Assembly (NCBI GenBank): GCA_964612995.1
Contig: CAZTGE010000008.1
Location: 1-55,410 of the forward strand
DNA from: SLQH01 sp964612995
GTDB lineage: Bacteria; Planctomycetota; UBA11346
DNA length: 55,410 nucleotides
Reading direction: 5' to 3'
In this document: positions 49,708 to 55,410 of the stretch, one piece after another
How the letters are laid out: every line of letters begins with the position of its first letter
Position numbering within the stretch: position 1 is the stretch's first letter
Made by a program: the position numbers and the translations under genes
The notes under the pieces: generated by a model
Seen by the model: the letters and a program-made list of their open reading frames with translations, nothing else
What the model was told of the DNA's origin: nothing
Databases searched by the model: none

Positions 49708-50715
49708 ATGGCCGATCCCCTGCTCGCGGTGCGCGGTCTGCGCAAGCTGTTCCCCATCCGCCGGGGGGTGTTCGGCCGCACTGTGGGGCATGTCCACGCC
49801 GTCGACGGGGTCGATTTCACCCTCGACAGCGGTCGCTCGCTCGGCCTGGTCGGCGAATCGGGCTGCGGCAAGACCACCACCGGCCGCTGCATCCTGCGTC
49901 TGATCGAGCCGACATCGGGCGAGATCCATTTCCGTGGCGAGGATATCCGTGGCTTGTCGCCGGCGGCCCTGCGGGCACGGCGGCGCGACATGCAGATGGT
50001 GTTCCAGGATCCCTATGGCTCACTCAATCCGCGGATGACAGTGGGGCAGATGCTCGCCGAGCCACTGCTGGTCCATGGGCTGGCCGATCGCCACGACGTG
50101 CGTGAGCGGGTGGTCGATGTGATGGAACGCGTTGGTCTCGAGCGGGCGATGTACAACCAGTACCCGCACCAGTTCTCAGGCGGTCAGCGGCAGCGTATCG
50201 GCATCGCACGGGCATTGGGGCTGCGTCCCCGACTGATCGTCTGCGACGAGCCGGTCTCGGCGCTCGACGTCTCGGTCCAGGCTCAGGTGGTCAACCTGTT
50301 GCAGGACCTGCAGGACGAATTCGGCATCGCCTACCTGTTTATCGCCCACGATCTCGCTGTGGTCGCGCACCTCTGCCGCACCGTTGCGGTGATGTACCTC
50401 GGCGAGATCGTGGAGATGGGGCCGGTCACCGCGATCTATGACAGCCCGCTGCATCCCTACACCCAGGCCCTGCTCTCGGCGATCCCGGCCGACGAACCGG
50501 GGCAGCGCCGCGACCGCATCCTGCTTCAGGGCGATCCGCCGAGTCCGTTGCAGCCGTCGAGCCCCGAGCGATTCATCAGTCGTTTCCCGGCCCACGCCGA
50601 GGCCTTTCGCGGGGGGCCGATCAGGATGCAGGAGGCCGGGCCGGAGCATCTGGTGCGTTGCGCGCGGCTTGATGTGCTGCGCGACATGGCCGCCGCGCGT
50701 GGCGCCACGGTCTGA
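49708..50715 (+). CDS. Oligopeptide ABC transporter ATP-binding protein (OppF/DppF type)
   Basis: 335 residues. Walker A GESGCGKTTT (~49-58), Q-loop MVFQDPYGSLNPRMTVGQ, signature SGGQRQRIGIARAL, Walker B LIVCDEPVSALDVSVQAQ. The C-terminal region has the OppF-family HPYTQALLSAIPADEP and a divergent last 70 residues. It energises peptide or nickel import at the inner membrane. The permeases, OppD and binding protein are not beside it. Start at ATG 49708 (MADPLLAVRGL), divergent from bamA by 146 bp. Confidence 0.93.
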   Translation: MADPLLAVRGLRKLFPIRRGVFGRTVGHVHAVDGVDFTLDSGRSLGLVGESGCGKTTTGRCILRLIEPTSGEIHFRGEDIRGLSPAALRARRRDMQMVFQDPYGSLNPRMTVGQMLAEPLLVHGLADRHDVRERVVDVMERVGLERAMYNQYPHQFSGGQRQRIGIARALGLRPRLIVCDEPVSALDVSVQAQVVNLLQDLQDEFGIAYLFIAHDLAVVAHLCRTVAVMYLGEIVEMGPVTAIYDSPLHPYTQALLSAIPADEPGQRRDRILLQGDPPSPLQPSSPERFISRFPAHAEAFRGGPIRMQEAGPEHLVRCARLDVLRDMAAARGATV

Positions 50716-50854
50716 GGCGCATCCGGTGTCTGCGACAGCACGCTCTCCTGCTGCCCCCGCGCAGTGTCGCGGACCCGGAGCAGGCCTAGCCTGACGGTTG
50801 CAGGTCGTTCCCGCGTCGCTGTCGCGGCTGCTGGGGCAACGGGAGGTGGATGCG

Positions 50855-52215
50855 ATGCGCAACAAGGCACTGCTGGCGATGCTCGCTGGCCTGGCTCCCT
50901 GGGCCACGGTCGCGGCGGTCGATCGGGTCCCCATGGAGGTGCCCCAATCCAATCCACCCCCGGCAGAGGAGTCCTCGCGCAGCGGCCGGCTGATCGATCA
51001 GGTGGTGCCCTCCTACGGCGTCTACCACATGCGACCCTATCGCGCGGAGAGCGGCGCCGAAGCCCTCTACTACGAGGCGAAGACATTCACTGCTCGTGTC
51101 GATGCCAAGGTCATGGCTGGTGAGCTCGCCCGTCCGGCCACCGCCTACGAGCAGCCGACCGACGAGGACGGCAGGCCGATCCCGGATGCCAGGCCGGTGC
51201 TCAAGGAGCGTGAGCCGCTCAGCGAAGAGGTGGAGATCGCGCGTCTGTTGCAGCGTCTGGCCGAGCTGCGCGAAGAGATCCCCTTCCCCAACCACTATGA
51301 GCAGTGGCATCTCGACAACACCCAGCGCAACCTCGTGCGTACGGCGGAACTGCTGCGTCTGGGTCTGGGCGACGACCGCTATCTCCAACTCGAACAGATG
51401 CATGCGGCCTGGCGCCAGCATTACCTCGACCTGCTCAAGCAGGCGCGCCATCAGCGGGCCCAGGAGCTGATCACCCTCGAGGAGATGCGCCCCACCGAGG
51501 CCCTGCTCCAGGCCGAGCGTGAGATCCCCGACGTCCCCTTCCCGCCGATGAGCCTCGACGGCGTCTACGAGCCGGTCGACATTCCCGAGATCCTCACCCC
51601 CGCCGAGCGTGAGCGTCGGCGCCGCGCAGCCGAAGCCGAGGCTCGCAAGGCAGAGGAAGAGGACCGCAAGGCGGAGGAAGAGGCTGCGCGCCAGGCCGAG
51701 GAAGAGGCTGCGGAAGCGGAAGCGGAAGCCGAAGCCGAAGCCGAAGCCGAGGTCGACCTGCAGGACGAGATGGAAGAGGCGCCGCCACCGGCCGTCGACG
51801 AGGATCTCGAGGAGCAGGTGCCACCGGCCGTCGAGCCGGAAGAGGAGCCCCTGATCGAGGAACGGGTGATTGAAGAGCCGCCGGAGGTCCCGCCGCCGAC
51901 CGAGGACGAGGCCGACGAGCCCGAGCCAGAGATCGAACAGCCGCCTGTCGGCGAGGTCGAGGAAGTGCCGCCGGGCGAGGAGGAGGAAGAGGCTCCTCCG
52001 GCCGAGGAAGAGGCTCCTCCGGCCGAGGAAGAGGACGNNNNNNNNNNNNNNNNNNNNNNNNNNNNNNNNNNNNNNNNNNNNNNNNNNNNNNNNNNNNNNN
52101 NNNNNNNNNNNNNNNNNNNNNNNNNNNNNNNNNNNNNGAGGAAGAGGCTCCTCCGGCCGAGGAAGAGGCTCCTCCGGCCGAGGAAGAGGACGAGGTCGAC
52201 TGGGGTGAGCTCTAG
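50855..52215 (+). CDS. Exported protein with long acidic EEEAPPA-repeat tail (sequence gap inside)
   Basis: At least 450 residues from ATG 50855, with GGGAGG 8 bp upstream. Residues 1-22 look like a signal peptide (NKALLAMLAGLAPWATVAAV). Residues 25-240 are soluble and helical (LLQRLAELREEIPFPNHYEQ); 245-305 are a charged Arg/Lys/Glu coiled stretch (RRRRAAEAEARKAEEEDRKAEEEAARQAEEE); the rest is Glu/Pro-rich. A 21-bp unit encoding EEEAPPA repeats on both sides of a run of N. The downstream frame that ends VDWGEL at the TAG (52213-52215) fits the upstream frame only if the true gap is not a multiple of the placeholder length. No family recognised; TonB-like spacers are similar in composition. 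Confidence 0.75.
52038..52137. other. Assembly gap of 100 N
   Basis: Exactly 100 undetermined bases inside a 21-bp tandem repeat (unit GAGGAAGAGGCTCCTCCGGC plus C). The number is a conventional placeholder. Repeat units are present on both sides, so the true length of the gene is unknown. Confidence 0.97.
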
Positions 52216-52216
52216 T

Positions 52217-52240
52217 CCGGATCCCTCATGAGGGATCCGG
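52217..52240 (+). terminator. Palindromic terminator
   Basis: A perfect 24-bp palindrome (half-site CCGGATCCCTCA) directly after the stop codon of the acidic-repeat gene. It forms a 10-11 bp stem with a tiny loop. It is convergent with the anti-sigma gene that ends at 52408. Confidence 0.65.
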
Positions 52241-52407
52241 GCTGGTCCGTCGGTCTGGAGTGGCCCCAGGGGCGCGGCGGATCATCGGGCTCTTGCTGCT
52301 GATCGTCAGGCGATGTCCCGGACCAGGATCCGCGGGGGTGTTGCCCTCGGTCGAGATGCGGGCGACGTTGTGGCGGGATCGGCCGGGCGTTGTGCGCGCG
52401 GTGTCCG

Positions 52408-52941
52408 TCAGCGATCGTGGACCGGCACCAGCATCGGCTCGCTGGCATCGTGCTCGCCCGGTTGATCGCTGGCCTCGGGCATCCGGCCGTCGACGTGCTC
52501 GACCACGAATTCCCGGCCCTCGCTGCGGATGAGATAGCGTGGGCGGCTGTGGCCCGGGCCGGGATCGATCACCCGTAGCACGCGGGCCTTGGGCTGGTCG
52601 GTCGTGGCGCTGGCGACGTCGTCCTGGGCGCCGTCGGCATCGAGGGCCCAGATGCCGACGCCGAGGACGAGCAGCGCGGCGGCGGCGGCGGCGAGCCGGC
52701 CTGGAAGCCGGAATGAGGCCACCCGGGCGCGATGCCGGGCCGCGGCACCGGTGTCGAGCGTCAGTCCGACGAGATCGTGCACCGCCAGCGATTCCTGGCA
52801 GCGGGAACAGGTGGCCAGGTGGGTGAAGAGATCGGGGTCGTCGCTGGCGGTGAGGCTGCCATCGGCCACCAACGGCAGGCAGGCTTCGACGTCTTCACAA
52901 GCCATGTCTTCGGCTGTATCGGTACTCGCGTCCTGTCGCAT
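52408..52941 (-). CDS. Anti-sigma factor with zinc-finger and one membrane helix
   Basis: 177 residues. The N-terminal anti-sigma zinc-finger-like domain has EDVEACLPLVADGSLTASDDPDLFTHLATCSRCQESL, with the H-x3-C-x2-C motif in HLATCSRC. One TM helix (LPGRLAAAAAALLVLGVGIWAL, ~95-115) and a short extracytoplasmic part complete it. This is the usual partner of the ECF sigma factor encoded just upstream, with which it shares an ATGA overlap. It should hold the sigma factor inactive until an envelope signal releases it; the signal is not evident here. Confidence 0.85.
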   Translation of the reverse strand: MRQDASTDTAEDMACEDVEACLPLVADGSLTASDDPDLFTHLATCSRCQESLAVHDLVGLTLDTGAAARHRARVASFRLPGRLAAAAAALLVLGVGIWALDADGAQDDVASATTDQPKARVLRVIDPGPGHSRPRYLIRSEGREFVVEHVDGRMPEASDQPGEHDASEPMLVPVHDR

Positions 52942-53513
52942 CACAGGTCCCCTTTGAGGATGTCTTCCAGCCGCTGTTTGAGCGTCGCTCGGCCGCGGCA
53001 CAGGCGCACCTCGACCGCCTGGCGGCTGATGCCCAGCCGTTCGGCGATCTCCATGTGGTCCAGGCCGTCCTGGATCCGTAGGGCGATCACGCGCCGTTGG
53101 CTGTCCGGCAGCTGTTCGAGCGCGCGATGGACCGCGGACAGACGTTCGTCTGAGAGGAAGCTCTCGACCGGATTGCGACCCATTTCGCCGCCGGCTCGCT
53201 GACCGCCGAGGGCGGCGGGGCTGCCCGACGGGCGGCGGTCCTGGGCGCGGAGGTAATCCAGACAGGCATTGCGCGCCAGTTGGAACAGCCAGCCACGGAT
53301 GGTGGCCGAGCTGCGTACGGTGTTGATCCGGCGCAACACCTTGATGCTGATCTCCTGGAACAGGTCGTCGACGGTCGACTCGTCGTGGACGTAACGCCGG
53401 ATGACCCGACGCAGCGCCGGCTCCTCGCGCACCAACAGTTCGGTGCCCTGGGTGCGCAGCTCGCCATCGACGAGGCCGGATGTCGAATCCTGAGTCAAAA
53501 CCGCAGCTTCCAT
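52941..53513 (-). CDS. ECF RNA polymerase sigma factor
   Basis: 190 residues from ATG 53513. Region 2 has DESTVDDLFQEISIKVLRRI and RGWLFQLARNACLDYLRAQDRRP. Region 4 has LEQLPDSQRRVIALRIQDGLDHMEIAERLGISRQAVEVRLCRGRATLKQRL, the helix-turn-helix that reads the -35 element. A linker of about 25 residues is Gly/Arg-rich. It is cotranscribed with its anti-sigma factor. A surA-like gene is divergent 147 bp away, so it is a candidate target. Confidence 0.94.
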   Translation of the reverse strand: MEAAVLTQDSTSGLVDGELRTQGTELLVREEPALRRVIRRYVHDESTVDDLFQEISIKVLRRINTVRSSATIRGWLFQLARNACLDYLRAQDRRPSGSPAALGGQRAGGEMGRNPVESFLSDERLSAVHRALEQLPDSQRRVIALRIQDGLDHMEIAERLGISRQAVEVRLCRGRATLKQRLEDILKGDL

Positions 53514-53660
53514 GCCATGGGGATGACGGTGGGGACGATGGCACCTTACATCGCGCGGGTGGCCGGCAACAGGGCATGGTCCTCCCGTGCAGGCTGGCCA
53601 TCCGGGCCAGCGCGACGAGCACGGCCAGCCAGTGCTTTCCTCGTGCGATTCCCGCATAAT

Positions 53661-54917
53661 ATGATGGCCATGCCCGTTCTGCGCCCCAGCCTGCTGCTGC
53701 TGATGGTCTGTGTCCTCCAGGCCGTGGAGTCGCGTGCGGTCGACCAGGTCTTCAGATATGTGAACAACGACATCATCACGGTGATGGACATCCGCGAACG
53801 GCGGCGCGAGCTGATGGCCGAAGCGCAGGCGGAAGGCCGGCCGCTCCAGCATACGGCCGAAGAGGCCACGCAGTTCTTCGTCATGGCGCTCGAGGCGCTG
53901 ACCGAGGAGCAGCTGCTGCTGCAGGAGGCCCAGCGCCTGGGCATCCAGCTCGACGACGAGGCGATCGCCAGCGAAGTGCGTGAGAAGATCAGCGCCTACG
54001 GGCGCGAGCGCGACCTCCAGGCACAGGCCGACCTGCGGCAACACCTGCGTCGACGCGAGATGATCCGGGCGGTGTTGCAGCTCTATGAAGAACGTAGTCC
54101 GGAGATCACCCCCAAACAACTGCGGGCGATCTACGCCGCCGGCGACTACGACCGGCCCAGCCGGGTGCGTGCCTGGCGCATCAGCCTGCGTCCCGCCCGC
54201 GAGGGGGGCGGCGCCGAGGCGCTCGCCCAGTTGCAGGCCGCCTTCCGCGCTGCGGCCGCGCTCGAGCACCCAGCGCTCGAGACGGTCGATTTCGACCAAT
54301 GGCGCGAGCGCTACGTCGATGCGGGCGACGGGGCCACGGCCAAAACCACGGTGCTGGCCGAGAGCCTGGCGGCGGTCGCCGCGGCGCTCGCGGGGGTCGA
54401 GGATCCGGCGGCGGCAGCGGTGGTCGAACAGGTTGCCGCGGCGCAGGCCGCCATCGCTGGGGCCCAGGGCGAAGCGGCCGTACGTGCTCGGTTGACGCGC
54501 TTGCGTGAAGAGCTGCTCGCCCACGCGACCACCGATGAGCGGGTCGCGGCGTTCCAGGCGGCGGCGGACGACCTGCGCGGCCTGGAGCAGGCCGCGCATC
54601 CACCGGGCGGCGAGCTCGGTCTGATCGAGCCCGATTCGCTGGGCTCGGCATTCGCCGAGCAGCTCCAGCACCTCGGGGCCGGCGAGATCAGCCCCGTGTT
54701 CAAGTCAGGACGACTGCTGCATCTGATGCTGGTCAGCCAGCGCGAGGACCCGGCCGAGCGCAGCTTCGCGGAGGTCAGCATCGAGTTGCGGCCGAGGGTT
54801 GAAGCGGCCCGACGCCAGCAGATCAAGCAACAGGTGGTGGCCAAGCTGCGCCGGCGTGCCACGATTCGGGATCTGGTCGAATGGTCCGAGGATGCGTCCG
54901 ACGTGTCCGATGACTGA
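53661..54917 (+). CDS. SurA-like periplasmic peptidyl-prolyl isomerase
   Basis: 418 residues from ATG 53661 (an alternative ATG is at 53670; no SD decides). A signal peptide (LLLLMVCVLQAVESRA) is followed by the SurA N-terminal pattern VDQVFRYVNNDIITVMDIRERRREL and a helical chaperone region (EEQLLLQEAQRLGIQLDDEAI). The C-terminal parvulin half is recognisable: GGELGLIEPDSLGSAFAEQLQHLGAGEISPVFKSGRLLHLMLVSQREDP. About 150 Ala-rich helical residues separate the start of that domain (RVRAWRISLRPAREGGGAEA) from its end, so catalysis is uncertain. It should escort outer-membrane proteins to BamA. Confidence 0.82.
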   Translation: MMAMPVLRPSLLLLMVCVLQAVESRAVDQVFRYVNNDIITVMDIRERRRELMAEAQAEGRPLQHTAEEATQFFVMALEALTEEQLLLQEAQRLGIQLDDEAIASEVREKISAYGRERDLQAQADLRQHLRRREMIRAVLQLYEERSPEITPKQLRAIYAAGDYDRPSRVRAWRISLRPAREGGGAEALAQLQAAFRAAAALEHPALETVDFDQWRERYVDAGDGATAKTTVLAESLAAVAAALAGVEDPAAAAVVEQVAAAQAAIAGAQGEAAVRARLTRLREELLAHATTDERVAAFQAAADDLRGLEQAAHPPGGELGLIEPDSLGSAFAEQLQHLGAGEISPVFKSGRLLHLMLVSQREDPAERSFAEVSIELRPRVEAARRQQIKQQVVAKLRRRATIRDLVEWSEDASDVSDD

Positions 54918-54953
54918 TCCTGCTCTGGCGGGGTCCTTGCACGGGGGTGGAGC

Positions 54954-55103
54954 ATGAAGCTACTCATGGTGATCGCCGCACTGGCCTTCCTTGCCGGTTG
55001 CGGCAGCGACCCGGCCGAGCGCGAGGCCCAGCGCGAGTCGACACGCGATTCGTTCGAGCGGGCCGAGTCGCGGCATGGCGGAGCCACTGCCGATCCGCGA
55101 TAG
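54954..55103 (+). CDS. Small lipoprotein
   Basis: 49 residues from ATG 54954, 37 bp after the SurA-like gene, with GGTGGAG upstream. The start MKLLMVIAALAFLAGCGSDP is a lipoprotein signal with lipobox LAGC. The mature part is short, charged and Arg/Glu-rich (AEREAQRESTRDSFERAE). Similar entericidin-like or outer-membrane spacer lipoproteins are common, but no family can be assigned. Confidence 0.6.
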   Translation: MKLLMVIAALAFLAGCGSDPAEREAQRESTRDSFERAESRHGGATADPR

Positions 55104-55410
55104 CGGGCTTCTGACCGGGCGCCGCGCGCGGCGATGCGCTCACATCATGCGTGCTGCGGTTCCGGCCGTCGGCGCGAAGACTGGGCGGCGGTCACCCTGG
55201 CGGGTCCGCCGCCCGAGACCTCTGTCGTGTTCCTTGACGGGACCCTCTAAGCGCCAGAACCGCACATCCGCAGAGCCCGGAGCCCAGCCAGGCCTGGCTG
55301 GGCGACCGGCCGACCGAGGAACGGTTTTCTGCGAAAATGGCGCGTAGCGCCGCAGAAACGCCAGCGCAGCTGGCGAGTGACGACCGAGGCGCGTGGGGGT
55401 GTGCGGCGAA
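55104..55410. other. Intergenic right edge with palindromes; no gene seen
   Basis: A perfect 22-bp palindrome at 55282-55303 (arm GCCCAGCCAGG). A hairpin follows at about 55325-55360 (TTTCTGCG... GGCGC gta GCGCC GCAGAAA), and CGCCAGC gca GCTGGCG beyond it. A 118-codon open frame crosses this region but lacks signal, motif or SD and is probably not a gene. The stretch resembles the hairpin array at 20.7 kb in density. Confidence 0.45.

Noticed and set aside
55104..55347. 118-codon open frame at the right edge
   Set aside because: Arg/Pro-rich shadow-like composition, crosses palindromes and has no SD.
1..55410. tRNA, rRNA and transposase genes
   Set aside because: None was seen on reading through; no cloverleaf or DDE-type frame was recognised. 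Small RNAs cannot be excluded by eye.

Overview
The window is about 55 kb of very GC-rich (roughly 70%) bacterial chromosome carrying mainly core genes. A Gram-negative, diderm, LPS-making, motile or chemotactic bacterium is indicated by a fused lpxC/fabZ, lpxD, skp and bamA, a TonB-dependent receptor, flaG and a chemoreceptor. The lpxC-fabZ fusion, an NPCBM-domain protein and the Ser/Thr kinase and repeat-rich secreted proteins fit the PVC/Planctomycetota area best. That placement is an inference from gene content; there is no rRNA in the window.

Layout. 1-2.7 kb (minus): rex, nuoE/hndA-like and the N-terminal two thirds or so of a nuoF/hndC-like flavoprotein, an NADH-linked electron-bifurcation or hydrogenase module running off the left edge. 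3-5.8 kb: flaG, an NPCBM exported protein, yraN, rplS (minus). 6-13.9 kb: a complete F-type ATP synthase operon in the order atpZ, atpI-like, atpB, atpE, atpF, atpH, atpA, atpG, atpD, atpC. 14.3-20.6 kb: chemoreceptor with two Cache domains, TrkA-type K+ channel, tldD-tldE. 21-24.5 kb (minus): EndoIII-like protein with a basic tail, yebC, a small basic protein, eno. 24.8-29.9 kb: membrane Ser/Thr kinase and an exported NHL propeller protein. 29.9-40.5 kb: TonB receptor, EamA transporter, M28 peptidase, uxaC, a 1211-residue secreted protein with carboxypeptidase-regulatory-like repeats, and two small proteins. 40.9-43.3 kb: thrS and a lipoprotein. 43.4-49.6 kb (minus): yqgE and the envelope operon bamA-skp-lpxD-lpxC/fabZ. 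49.7-55.1 kb: an OppF-like ATPase, an acidic repeat protein interrupted by a 100-N assembly gap, an ECF sigma/anti-sigma pair, a SurA-like isomerase and a tiny lipoprotein.

The most striking non-genic signal is a family of five short foldback elements (3.6, 14.0, 32.2, 33.4 and 40.6 kb). They share about 18-bp terminal inverted repeats beginning CAGGGC, and each is flanked by a perfect or one-mismatch 8-9 bp direct repeat. They fall into two subfamilies that share one end. They look like a MITE-type non-autonomous transposon family; no transposase is in the window. A second signal is a 250-bp run of six near-perfect hairpins between the convergent tldE and eno genes.

Overall the window combines energy conservation (NADH module, ATP synthase), envelope biogenesis with a probable envelope-stress sigma system, sensing (Cache receptor, kinase, K+ channel) and translation or quality-control genes. 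No CRISPR array, tRNA, rRNA, phage or transposase gene was seen.
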